Assembly: GCF_026191725.2 (NCBI RefSeq)
Contig: NZ_CP120863.1
Coordinates: forward strand, 4,382,001-4,446,000
DNA length: 64,000 bases
Direction: 5' to 3'
DNA from: Roseibium porphyridii
GTDB lineage: Bacteria; Pseudomonadota; Alphaproteobacteria; Rhizobiales; Stappiaceae
Below are positions 28,329 through 37,004 of this stretch, in pieces. Numbering within the stretch: the first letter of the stretch is position 1; every line of letters begins with the position of its first letter. Under the pieces are notes generated by a model that saw only the letters and a program-made list of their open reading frames with translations, had not been told where the DNA came from and searched no databases. Made by a program: the position numbers and the translations under genes.

Positions 28329-28543
28329 TTTCACCTATGCGGCGTCAAGCTGGATCGGACACTTACGCGCGACGAAGCTCGATTTGCCAAACCAAGTGCC
28401 TGTTCTGCTTTCGCTTTTCGCGGTTTGCACAAGCTGCTCCACTGACGCGCAAGGCAATTGCCCAGACGGCAAAGATTCATTCTTGCCAGAAATTTGAAGA
28501 GCTGATACATATGAGAACATAACATGAACATTTGAGGTGACCG

Positions 28544-28861
28544 ATGCGGTTGGCAGACCCGATCCGTGAGCAATCATCCGTACTTGTGGCTTCACACACA
28601 CCACAGTTTGAAACTCAGTCTACAACTGATGTCACCGCACAGGATGTGCGAACCATGATGCTTTATTTGAGAAAAGCACGGGATCGGGCTATCGACATTC
28701 GCGATCGTGCACCGGCGGGAAGCTACCTTGAAGGCGTTCTGAAACGCACGATAGACGGCATCACCCTGGAATTGTCTCAACTGGATTATCTGCTTGCCTG
28801 CAAGCCGGCTGATGCATCTTCGAACCCAGCACCTAAACGGAGAATGCGCCCGGCTATCTGA
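28544..28861 (+). CDS. Small hypothetical protein
   Basis: A 105-residue soluble protein. GAGGTG five bases before the ATG supports the start. The sequence has a predicted helical core (AQDVRTMMLYLRKARDRAIDIRD and YLEGVLKRTIDGITLELSQLDYLLA) and a basic C-terminal tail. No domain is recognised. It stands alone between hmgA (divergent) and the DM13 gene (convergent). Confidence 0.6.
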   Translation: MRLADPIREQSSVLVASHTPQFETQSTTDVTAQDVRTMMLYLRKARDRAIDIRDRAPAGSYLEGVLKRTIDGITLELSQLDYLLACKPADASSNPAPKRRMRPAI

Positions 28862-28873
28862 TGATTGTTCGCT

Positions 28874-28894
28874 CGCCGATCAGCCACATCGGCG
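28874..28894 (+). terminator. Hairpin between convergent small gene and DM13 gene
   Basis: Arms CGCCGAT (28874-28880) and ATCGGCG (28888-28894) lie 13 bp after the small gene and before the stop of the convergent DM13 gene. The T-run is weak. Confidence 0.5.
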
Positions 28895-28920
28895 CATCAT
28901 TTCAATGCCTGTTCTGACCG

Positions 28921-29391
28921 TCAGCGGTACTTGGCCGCCGTGATGAATTCGCCAAAAGCTTCGCACCAGACAAGGACGGTGGTGTAGTCGTCGATATTCA
29001 CGTCATCAGGCACATCGACAATAAACCCATCGAAGGTCTTGATATCGCCCAGCCTCCGGGCGCTTGTCTTGACGGTTTCAAACCCGGCTTCATCCTCAAC
29101 AAATTCCTTGGTCAGATATAGCTTGTAATCAGGCCCCGGCGACAACTCCCCTTCGTGGACAATCTGCTTAGCCGATAAGCTGATAGTGCCTTCGCCCCAA
29201 TGGAGAAGATCGCTACCTTTCAAGTCTCTGGTCAGTTCGGCTTCGTATTGCGCCTGTTCTGCTGCAGCTGAAAGAGAGGCGGCATCCGGTCCTTCCGGCG
29301 CTGTCAGAATGGGAAGAAAATAGACGCCGAGGGCGAACCCGACCGCAAGCACCGCGCCATGGGAACAAAGAAGCAGCAACCATCGAAGCAT
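28921..29391 (-). CDS. DM13 domain membrane-anchored protein
   Basis: A 156-residue protein with one N-terminal membrane helix (about residues 5-30) and a DM13 domain (about 60-155), recognised by GEGTISLS, LSPGPDYKLYLT, RRLGDIKTFDG, DVPDDVNIDDYTTVLVWCEAFGEFITAAKYR with its single conserved cysteine. DM13 domains are proposed to act in periplasmic or extracellular redox chemistry; the partner is unknown. GAGGA lies upstream of the ATG. Confidence 0.8.
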   Translation of the reverse strand: MLRWLLLLCSHGAVLAVGFALGVYFLPILTAPEGPDAASLSAAAEQAQYEAELTRDLKGSDLLHWGEGTISLSAKQIVHEGELSPGPDYKLYLTKEFVEDEAGFETVKTSARRLGDIKTFDGFIVDVPDDVNIDDYTTVLVWCEAFGEFITAAKYR

Positions 29392-29585
29392 TTTTTAATC
29401 CTCGGTTCTCATTCAGCCTGCGTCAAAGTTATGTTGATCGAAGGCAGTTTCAACAATGGCCTCGATAACTTTCATTTGCCAAATAGGTCATCACGAAGTG
29501 AGTGAACGCAGGCACGTTTTGAACTTGTATGACTGTGGCAAAGAACCGAATGTCTTGTCTGGCCCCTAAGACCTATGAAGTCGTT

Positions 29586-29948
29586 TCAGCTTTTGAGCGG
29601 CCCGAAGAACCCAAGCACCGATTTTAACTTCCCGGTTTGTGCATCGAAGGAAACAACATCCAGTCCGTCTGGCAGTGAGGTTCCGTCTGCTTTGACCAAT
29701 CGCCAGGCGAAACGCGCCATACCATGGTGTTCATCGACTGCGCTGCAGCGGACAATCTTGGCGCCGACATGCGCTGCAAGAACGCCGGAAATATGGTCGA
29801 CAAGGCCCGGACGACCGACAATATCCGTTTGAGGATCCGTATATCGGATATTTGCCGTCACGGCCTTATCCAGTAGCTCTCCACGACGAATGGGATCCCG
29901 TTCCGACCAGGCCGCACAATAGGTGTCGATGGTTTCTTCCAGTGTCAC
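29586..29948 (-). CDS. NTF2-like/SnoaL-like protein
   Basis: A 120-residue protein of the NTF2-like fold (IDTYCAAWSERDPIRRGELLDKAVTANIRYTDP, then a GRPGLVDHI segment and a FAWRLVKADG strand). The start is GTG 29948, chosen for GGGAGG five bases upstream. The family includes small-molecule isomerases and binding proteins, so no function can be fixed. It is transcribed in the same direction as the HerA-like gene, 150 bp downstream of it. Confidence 0.75.
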   Translation of the reverse strand: MTLEETIDTYCAAWSERDPIRRGELLDKAVTANIRYTDPQTDIVGRPGLVDHISGVLAAHVGAKIVRCSAVDEHHGMARFAWRLVKADGTSLPDGLDVVSFDAQTGKLKSVLGFFGPLKS

Positions 29949-30098
29949 AGATCCCTCCCTGGCCACAGGGCTCTTGTTTCTTCAAGCCAGCTGAAGCACC
30001 AGCTTCAAGGTGCATCTTTGCATGTCTTGAAAACCAGACACGCTCTTCAAATGACGCTCACGATCCCAACAGCAAAATCCACATCCAAGGGGCGCGGC

Positions 30099-31574
30099 TT
30101 ATGCTGCTGCTTCGTCACCCGGTGCGGTTTGCCAGCCAAGGTCCGTCAATGTCACGATCCTGTTGCCGCGCAGATCCGTGGCGCAGACAAGAAATCCCCG
30201 TTCTTCCATATGGCTGAGAAGCCAGCGGGCGCGACCGGGCGAGCGCGTTCCATAGGCCGTCGCGATCTCCAGATTTCCCGGGCAAGGTGCCTTTGCAAGC
30301 GCGGCCTTGGCCAGAAGCAGATAGACGCCGCGCATATCCTCCGGCAGTTCGGCTGCAATCAACTCTGCCTGTGTCCAAGCGCCGTCATCCATCTCGCCTT
30401 TTTCAACACCAGCCCTGGCGACAGACAACTTTTCGCGAAAGGCCTGCAGGTCAGGTGCCCCACCTGGCAATTTGGTAATCCGGCACCGGACCTGGAAGTC
30501 CTGATAGAGCGATGCAATCGGCTGGAAGGCGGCGTCTTCGTCCTCAAGAATTCCGGCGATGATCTCGGAAATCTTTTCATCCCGCTCGCCAAAGTCCAAT
30601 AGGCTTTCAGCCTGCGGTGTATCGGTCTCGCCTGCCTTTTCTGCACTCGAGAGGCGGTCCAGCACGTCACCCGTCGAAGCCACCGGTTCAATATAGCGCT
30701 GGCGCACCGGCTGAACTTCGTCTGCGCCGGGTGTAAAAATCAGGTCCTTTGCCTCTTCCTTTGGCTGCTCAGGAAGTGGCATCAGCTTGTGGCTACCGCC
30801 CCTTCCCGCAGTTTCGACAGGGCCAATCTTGACCGGGATCGGACGCCGTGACATTGCCGGACCAAGCGCGATGAAATGACCACGGTCCAGATTGCGGAAA
30901 CTCTCCGCCTGTCGTCGTTCCATACCGAGCAGGTCGGCTGCTCGTGCCATGTCGATGTCCAGAAAAGTCCGTCCCATCAGAAAGTTGGAGGCTTCCGCCG
31001 CAACGTTCTTGGCAAGTTTTGCAAGACGCTGTGTTGCTATGACACCGGCAAGTCCGCGCTTCCGGCCACGACACATCAGGTTGGTCATGGCACCCAGCGA
31101 CCGGCGCCTGGCTTCTTCCGTCACTTCTCCGGCTGCGGCCGGGGCAAACAGCTGCGCTTCGTCAACAACGACGACCATCGGGTACCAAAGATCCCGGTCC
31201 GCATCGAACAAGCCGTCCAGAAATGTGGCTGCGGCCTTCATCTGCCGGTCGGCATCCAGACCTTCCAGATTGAGGACAACAGACACGCGGTGCTGGCGCA
31301 CACGTCCCGCAATCATCTGCAAGTCTTTTTCAGTGCCGACGGCATCGACCACCACATGGCCGTATTTTTCGGCAAGCGAGACAAAGTCGCCTTCGGGATC
31401 AATGATCGCCTGCTGAACCCAGGCTGCCGACTGCTCCAGCAACCGGCGCAACAAATGCGACTTTCCGGACCCGGAATTGCCCTGCACCAACAACCGGGTT
31501 GCCAAGAGCTCTTCAAGATCAAGCTCGGCGCGTGTCCCGCCCCTCATTTCCCCAATATCGATCTGTACTGTCAT
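30099..31574 (-). CDS. HerA-like (DUF87) ATPase
   Basis: A 491-residue ATP-binding protein. The N-terminal HerA/FtsK-like ATPase domain carries Walker A in VQGNSGSGKSHLLRRLLE, the DPEGDF segment, Walker B in MVVVVDEAQLFAP and a sensor region VIATQRLAKLAKNVAAEA. The C-terminal part (from about residue 340) is variable and ends in a winged-helix-like segment (RARWLLSHMEERGFLVC). Canonical HerA works with the nuclease NurA in DNA end processing, and no NurA or other nuclease is adjacent. It may be a DNA-translocating or regulatory ATPase. Confidence 0.8.
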   Translation of the reverse strand: MTVQIDIGEMRGGTRAELDLEELLATRLLVQGNSGSGKSHLLRRLLEQSAAWVQQAIIDPEGDFVSLAEKYGHVVVDAVGTEKDLQMIAGRVRQHRVSVVLNLEGLDADRQMKAAATFLDGLFDADRDLWYPMVVVVDEAQLFAPAAAGEVTEEARRRSLGAMTNLMCRGRKRGLAGVIATQRLAKLAKNVAAEASNFLMGRTFLDIDMARAADLLGMERRQAESFRNLDRGHFIALGPAMSRRPIPVKIGPVETAGRGGSHKLMPLPEQPKEEAKDLIFTPGADEVQPVRQRYIEPVASTGDVLDRLSSAEKAGETDTPQAESLLDFGERDEKISEIIAGILEDEDAAFQPIASLYQDFQVRCRITKLPGGAPDLQAFREKLSVARAGVEKGEMDDGAWTQAELIAAELPEDMRGVYLLLAKAALAKAPCPGNLEIATAYGTRSPGRARWLLSHMEERGFLVCATDLRGNRIVTLTDLGWQTAPGDEAAA

Positions 31575-32540
31575 ACGATCACTTGAGACACCGCTTCTGC
31601 AGCGCCTTTCATTCCCCAGACCTTGTTTCCTGCAATGCGGTAGTCAGCACGATTCCTCAACCGTTGCAAAGCCGTGGGCCCTCCATAGCCGGGTTTTCCC
31701 AGAATTCCACCGGAAGCGAATTTAAAGAGCGCTGGGCGAGCCAAAGATGTTTGAAGCCTAGGTTGGGATGAACCGAGGATATTATGGCGCCTGGTCCCGA
31801 AGTAGGAATGACGATAAAGACTCCATATTTATGTTTACAGAAAGCTTAAAGATTGGCGGCATGAAAAAACTCCAACTACGTAAAATAACTAGTTAGACCA
31901 ATTGAAGGTAAAATTGGACATTCAATATAAACCTCATCGAGGGTCAGTATGCACATCCATGCGATCAAAACACTTACTACGCTTACAAAATTGAGTTTTG
32001 TGAGCGTTTTGAAATCGGGTATGTTCGCTCTATGGCTGTTAGACTGCTATCGTAGTGCGTCGACGAGATCAAAACTTAAATGACAAAGCGCCAGCCTGAG
32101 CTGGATGTTCTTGCGCCGATTAATGCCATGTGAGAGCGTGAATTGGCACGGGCTGTCAGCAGGTTTCGTGCGACTACACTGCGGCTCTAGGCAGGTGACT
32201 TCGAAAAGCTAAATATGACTACGGCGAAGTAAGCTTTGCCATTCCTGAATGAGTGCCCCCTGCTGCGGCAAGATAGTTAAACGTAAATCCTGACTCGGAG
32301 AACACTTCGTCAGGTCAGACGGTCGAAATGTATTAATTCGTAGAATTCGACTGGGAAACAGCCACAGGTCCGAATTACACCAAGCTGGCCCCGTGCCGAG
32401 GCTGATGATTAGAAGCTTGCAACCCAGAATAACAAGGAGTTCGGCTCCACGCATGCCGTTTACCCTAACGGTGCCGAAGCGATCAGCCACATCTATTTTA
32501 ATAACGGCCAATATTATGTCGTTGGCATTCATATTCTCCC
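31575..32540. other. Gene-poor, AT-richer stretch at left edge of accessory region
   Basis: No convincing gene is seen in about 966 bp. The right half contains short frames broken by stops, for instance a TKRQPELDVLAPINAM reading from about 32081. It may be decayed coding DNA. A divergent open frame of 107 codons (32209-32532, minus) has no recognisable features and is not called. Confidence 0.5.
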
Positions 32541-33737
32541 TTGTCCGCTACCGTCTTGATCATCATTTTCGTGCAGACAATATTGACAATTATTGGTGGC
32601 ACAACGTTATTAATCGCAAATTCGTTGTCCAATCAAACGCTGGCGTACTCAATGCTTCAAAACAAAAATCGCTCGGAAAAAGATGCTGCCACTGAGTATC
32701 GCAAAACATGGGCTGCCAAGATTCGTCGCATACACCGTTTTTTCGGCCCGGATAGGGCCGACAGCCTGCATATTCTGAACTTGATTTCGGCTGACAGCAA
32801 TCTGCGCTACGGCCTTCTAAACGACCCGACTGTCGGCGTCGAAGTCCGAAAAGCTTTTGATGCACTAGAATTGCCACAGCGGGGAATCGACACACGTCAT
32901 CGGGTTGTCGCCTGTGGAGAAAGCTACATCCCAAGCCCACTGATGCATGTCGCAATCACCGCCAAACGCCTAGTCGAGGCCGGTGAAGTAAACACGATTG
33001 TCGAACTGGGGTCCGGCTCAAGCGACAACCTTTTCCGATGTTACCACTTGATCGATTGGCCATTTCGCCAAAGTGTAGAGTTTTTTGGGTGTGAGTTCAC
33101 AGAGAAAGGGCGCGAAGCCGCTGAATTACTCGCAAGCCGGGAACCTGAAATGCAATTTACAGGTTACCCCTTCAACTATTACAAACCAGACCTTGATTTT
33201 CTTAAAGACCGGCCTCGGAAAATCATGTTTTTCAGTAATCATTCAATCGAACAAATCACGACATTGCCAGATGTTTTTTTCGAGACTTTGTTGCAGTTTC
33301 CAGGCTGTCACGTCGCCCACAACGAACCTGTTGGCTGGCAAGCTCACCCACTTGTTGCTAAGGCAAGGCGGACAGGCGATAAGGCCTTTTTTGAGAAAAT
33401 CCGCAGTAATTTGACGCTTCTTCCAACTTGGAAAGAGCGGTATTCTTTCGATCCAGTTTTGCGCGCTTACGCCCGCACTCCCGTCTCCTTCAATTCCGGA
33501 TTTTGGAGTTTTAGCAAGGGGTACAATACCAACCTCCTAGAGCAGCTCAACACTCTGAAAGCAGCGAAGCGAATTCAGATAAGCACGCTGGAAATCCATC
33601 ACGCACCGGGGAATCTTTTTGTTCCCGCAGCTGTTAATCCTTTCAATGCTTCGACCTTCATCGAGTGGAATAACCTCAGCAGCGCGGTTACGCCGGTCGC
33701 GACAGAAGGTACCGGGACATCAACGCCCGCCCCATGA
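32541..33737 (+). CDS. Membrane-anchored methyltransferase-like protein
   Basis: A 398-residue protein of unknown family. The start is probably TTG 32541, as no ATG is available and no good ribosome site is seen, so it is uncertain. The N-terminus is a membrane helix (residues 3-26, rich in Ile/Leu/Thr). The rest is soluble, with a Rossmann SAM-binding-like motif IVELGSGSSDNLF, FFGCEFTEKGREAAELLA as a possible acidic second strand, and IMFFSNHSIEQI. The last 15 residues are Thr/Pro-rich. No neighbouring gene explains its role. It lies in an accessory stretch and may be horizontally acquired. Confidence 0.7.
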   Translation: MSATVLIIIFVQTILTIIGGTTLLIANSLSNQTLAYSMLQNKNRSEKDAATEYRKTWAAKIRRIHRFFGPDRADSLHILNLISADSNLRYGLLNDPTVGVEVRKAFDALELPQRGIDTRHRVVACGESYIPSPLMHVAITAKRLVEAGEVNTIVELGSGSSDNLFRCYHLIDWPFRQSVEFFGCEFTEKGREAAELLASREPEMQFTGYPFNYYKPDLDFLKDRPRKIMFFSNHSIEQITTLPDVFFETLLQFPGCHVAHNEPVGWQAHPLVAKARRTGDKAFFEKIRSNLTLLPTWKERYSFDPVLRAYARTPVSFNSGFWSFSKGYNTNLLEQLNTLKAAKRIQISTLEIHHAPGNLFVPAAVNPFNASTFIEWNNLSSAVTPVATEGTGTSTPAP

Positions 33738-34391
33738 CAGGGAGAAATTGCAAGGACACCGTCTTGGACACCCTGACTGGCAAGATGTCGGGTACCAGCC
33801 AACCCTTTCCTAACGTGAGCTAGACGAGCCGCGAGGTCACCACTACGAAAACCCATTCGAAGACATCGTTGTCGATGAATCTTGGGATGTTGACTTAAGA
33901 TTGATCACGGAAGTCGGCTATGGCGCATTTGGAAGTTTGGCGTGATTGGAGACGGCTTCGCTGGCTCCCATTCATCGAGGCGCGAGTGACAGCGATTTGT
34001 CAGGACACTTTGTGGGCGTTCCTGTGGATATTTGTGCATTCAAAACCGAGAACTGACTGTGCTGGAAATACAGAAAAAATGCCCCTGACACGTCCGCAGA
34101 ACGGCCAGAATTGTGTGACAGCGCTGGCCAATACAGATTGGCTGAGCAGTAAAGCTGTCTAATGCGGACAACACCAAGAAGCTGAAGCAGTTTCCGTTCA
34201 AGCAAACGGACTGCGCCAACTACACCCAGAAACCACTTAATCAGTAGTCGCGGTTATGCCTGTCATATCCGACGATGCCAAAGCGGTGGCGGCTTAGTTC
34301 AAAGTGCTGACCGAGTTGCCAGATCAAGTTTCAGCATCTACATTTTGAATGCAGGTCAGCAAGCCAATCTAGAAAGTATTCGCTACTCTCG
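33738..34391. other. Gene-poor stretch with decayed reading frames
   Basis: About 650 bp without a supported gene. A frame around 33813-33944 reads DEPRGHHYENPFEDIVVDES and continues to a stop, but has no start, so it could be a gene relic. I do not recognise it. No terminal inverted repeats of an insertion sequence are seen. Confidence 0.45.
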
Positions 34392-35039
34392 TTACTTACC
34401 AAGAAGAAACCATCGCACATCTCGACAATCATCTCGCAATCCATCTCCAATGTCATTTCGGCTCCAATGCCCAATATCAATGATCTTCCAGCTCGGAAAT
34501 CTATCAATGAAATCAATCGGAAAATTTCTTACAAGCCATAGGTCATCGCGTCCGTAGTATTGTACTTTTGTCGGATCTTGAGAAACATGATCGACGATCA
34601 GAACGAATTTTTTCGCATATTTATCCAGGTTTGCGAGCGCGGCATGATATTTTTCTTCTTTAGTGATATGAATTAAAACACCTTTTATCAGAACGAGGTC
34701 CCACCTTAGATCTGAATTAAAAGTGACAATATTTTCATTGAATATGTTTGCTTCTGGAAGTCGTTCCTTGGCAAGGTCAGCTGCTTTTTTGTTGATCTCT
34801 ACGCCCGAGACTTGTAACGCTGGAAATGCCTGCACAATAGATCGCAAATTTGGCCCACAATTTGTACCAAACTCAATGAGTGAGGTGATACCCTCCGCTT
34901 TGCGAAAACTACGTTTCCATTGAGGGACTTGGTTTGCAATATTTGTCTCATCGATATCATTGCGCTGGGTGTATTGATCTCCTTTACGGCCCGTCCAGTG
35001 GTGCTCCTGAGCCCCATCGTTAATTTTGCCATTTTCCAT
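34392..35039 (-). CDS. Pseudaminic acid biosynthesis-associated methylase-like protein
   Basis: A 215-residue class I SAM-dependent methyltransferase. It matches the pseudaminic-acid-associated methylase family: HHWTGRKGDQYTQRN at the N-terminus, SAM motif LIEFGTNCGPNLRSI, GVEINKKAADLA, DLVLIKGVLIHI, VQYYGRDDLWLVRNFPIDFID and the end DVRWFLLGK. Members normally sit in surface-sugar or flagellin-glycosylation clusters, yet none is in view. The gene is clearly AT-richer than the genes around the island and lacks a good ribosome site, which suggests transfer. Confidence 0.85.
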   Translation of the reverse strand: MENGKINDGAQEHHWTGRKGDQYTQRNDIDETNIANQVPQWKRSFRKAEGITSLIEFGTNCGPNLRSIVQAFPALQVSGVEINKKAADLAKERLPEANIFNENIVTFNSDLRWDLVLIKGVLIHITKEEKYHAALANLDKYAKKFVLIVDHVSQDPTKVQYYGRDDLWLVRNFPIDFIDRFPSWKIIDIGHWSRNDIGDGLRDDCRDVRWFLLGK

Positions 35040-35549
35040 CTTATTTCAACCCATAAACGTGATACTGGTACAAGAAATCGGATCCGCGTAACCCGTAACA
35101 GCGAACCGAATTTCGGGTTCCATATAGATGCTACAATTTGCCGACGTCAAATGACGAAATTAGAGAGATATTTTTTCCTCCAGACGTGTACCATTAGCCA
35201 AGTCCGATCTCGTTCGAAAACGCACAACTTTTTCAGGTCATTCACAACGACATGGCGTCCTGAAACTATGCACGTTTAAACTTTTCTTCACACGCACCGG
35301 CGGGGCATTGAGATGGTGAAGATCATCACGGACGACAGCGGCGATCCATGAGGTTCGGATTGGTTTTTGGTCGTCGACTATTGCGGCAGTCCGTAAACTT
35401 GTTGCAGCGGAGAGGTGTTTGGAGAGGGCGAAGATCACGCTATGAACGAAACCAAACGCCGGAAGCGCGGTGGCACGACGTGCGATATGTGCCTCCAGCG
35501 CATCGCGGAAATCAATGCCGTAAATCTGCAATCACGGAGGACCCAATCC
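35040..35549. other. Non-coding stretch at right edge of accessory region
   Basis: About 510 bp. A 97-codon minus frame with a TTG start (35238-35531) follows the DUF2867 gene by 18 bp but shows no domain or ribosome site; it is left uncalled. The left half is AT-rich and the right half returns to the chromosomal composition. Confidence 0.45.
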
Positions 35550-36080
35550 CTAAGCAGCCAGGTCTTCCTCAATAGCTGTGTCGAGCACTGTCGCAGCGAT
35601 TTTTTTGTGGAACGGCAGGATCAGCGCAAGGTAGGCGTAGCCGAACAGGTTGTGCCGTTTGCAGCAGGTCGTGGCATAAACGCGTGGCGCTTCTCCAACG
35701 CTGCGGAAGATGGACAGGCGAAAATCCTGGTGCCAGTCGTCTTCGCCCAGGAGGATCTCATTCTGCCCGACACTGTAGATCTTGAAAAACCCGACCCTGT
35801 CACCAGCCTCTCGCTCCGCCAAAGGTGTGTCTGACTGCTCTTTGAGAAGGTCATCGGTTGTTTTCAGCCCCAGCGGCTTAACAACTGCATCGCGGGCCGA
35901 CAGAAGCTTGTTCATCCAGCCGATATCCGCATTGAGCATGTGATCCGCAAGCACTCTAATATCGACCGACCGCAGGTCAGGACGGCCTCTCAGTGAGACG
36001 GAAAAGGTGTCCATATAGTCGCCTTTCGAATGATAGGCGTTGAGGCGACTGTCACGAGGAAGAGTGTCGGCAATGCTCAT
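35550..36080 (-). CDS. DUF2867 family protein
   Basis: A 176-residue soluble protein with DUF2867 features (DTFSVSLRGRPDLRSVDIRVLADHML at the start and GEDDWHQDFRLSIFR in the middle). The start at 36080 is chosen because GGAG lies six bases upstream; an ATG at 36098 is also open. DUF2867 proteins resemble the SRPBCC-fold part of NmrA/SDR-type proteins, but the function is unknown. A 129-bp gap separates it from the nitroreductase, which is on the same strand. Confidence 0.75.
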   Translation of the reverse strand: MSIADTLPRDSRLNAYHSKGDYMDTFSVSLRGRPDLRSVDIRVLADHMLNADIGWMNKLLSARDAVVKPLGLKTTDDLLKEQSDTPLAEREAGDRVGFFKIYSVGQNEILLGEDDWHQDFRLSIFRSVGEAPRVYATTCCKRHNLFGYAYLALILPFHKKIAATVLDTAIEEDLAA

Positions 36081-36209
36081 CTTCAGCTCCGGATCCATTG
36101 ATAGAACGTGAAGACATTACACCAGGATCTTGCGGGAAACGCTGAGCAGATTGCCGCAATCAGCGTTTCCGGTGCAATTGTTCCAACACCAGAGCCCGGA
36201 CGTTCTCCG

Positions 36210-36794
36210 TCAGGTCCAACGACCAGGGAAGGCGATTTCCGTCAACGGTTTGCGGCCGCTTGGCGCTTCCCTGGACTGCAAGCTCTCCGGCAACTGATTG
36301 GCATCCCCGCGCCTGCCTACGGCAAAGGCGATCTCTGGTTTGAAACGAACAGGAACACCCAGTTTTTCGTGGATCTCATCCTTCAGAATACCGGCCATGC
36401 CATGGGTGTGATAGCCAAGGGCCGTTGCCTGCAAGGCAGCATGCGCCCAGGCAGAGCCAGCATCAAAAGAGTGTGCGCCATTGGCCCGGTTCGGCTTGCC
36501 ATCCTTGCCGTCGACTTCCTGATCGGTGAAAAGAAAAACAAGTGCGGAGGCATGTTGCGCCCAGTCCCGGTTAAACGGGTTCAGCAACTCGACCAATGGC
36601 TGCCACGCGTCCTCACCCCGCAATGCATAAACGAAGCGCCACGGCTGAATGTTGAATGCAGAAGGCGCCCAGCGCGCGGCTTCCAAGATGGTCTTTAGAT
36701 CCCGTTCGGGCATCGCCGCCCCATCGAATGCACGTGGAGACCAGCGCTCGACAAACAGATCCGTGACCGGATGATCAGGTGTTCTGACGTTCAT
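36210..36794 (-). CDS. Nitroreductase family protein
   Basis: A 194-residue FMN-dependent oxidoreductase. The N-terminal VERWSPRAFDGAAMPERDLKTILEAARWAPSAFNIQPWRF contains the FMN-binding RSPR-type arginine and the SAFNIQPW stretch, and ATALGYHTHGMAG lies in the second half. Such enzymes reduce nitro compounds or quinones with NAD(P)H. It is divergent from a multidrug-type exporter, with a perfect palindrome between them, so the two are probably co-regulated. Confidence 0.9.
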   Translation of the reverse strand: MNVRTPDHPVTDLFVERWSPRAFDGAAMPERDLKTILEAARWAPSAFNIQPWRFVYALRGEDAWQPLVELLNPFNRDWAQHASALVFLFTDQEVDGKDGKPNRANGAHSFDAGSAWAHAALQATALGYHTHGMAGILKDEIHEKLGVPVRFKPEIAFAVGRRGDANQLPESLQSREAPSGRKPLTEIAFPGRWT

Positions 36795-36858
36795 ATTCGT
36801 TACTCCAGCTCTTTACTGGGCTTCTGTCCGCCCTGTCCTGTTCGAGATAGTTTGCTTT

Positions 36859-36876
36859 TATCTTGATATCAAGATA
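36859..36876. promoter_or_regulatory. 18-bp perfect palindrome between nitroreductase and exporter
   Basis: TATCTTGATATCAAGATA is a perfect palindrome of the kind bound by MarR-family repressors. A second palindrome, CTTTTATAAAAG (36877-36888), abuts it. The site is 65 bp upstream of the nitroreductase and 129 bp upstream of the exporter and can control both. Confidence 0.65.
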
Positions 36877-37004
36877 CTTTTATAAAAGATATTTTGGACA
36901 CCCGATCATGCCTGAGGAAACACTCGGATCAAAAAAATCAGGTACAAACCGCCGAGGTGACTTAAGGTGGCGGGAGCAGCTTTTGCAAGTTGGGGGGACG
37001 GCAC

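Noticed and set aside
28331..28604. Short minus-strand frames upstream of the 105-residue gene
   Set aside because: They overlap the hmgA promoter and the start of a plus-strand gene with a good ribosome site; no homology is visible.
32081..32300. Possible transposase or integrase relic in the accessory stretch
   Set aside because: Short readable pieces are broken by stops, and I could not identify DDE or tyrosine-recombinase residues or terminal repeats.
32209..32532. 107-codon minus-strand frame divergent from the membrane-anchored protein
   Set aside because: It has an ATG but no domain or convincing ribosome site; the region looks non-coding or decayed.
35238..35531. 97-codon minus-strand frame downstream of DUF2867
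   Set aside because: It has a TTG start, no ribosome site and no recognisable family; it could be real but cannot be supported.
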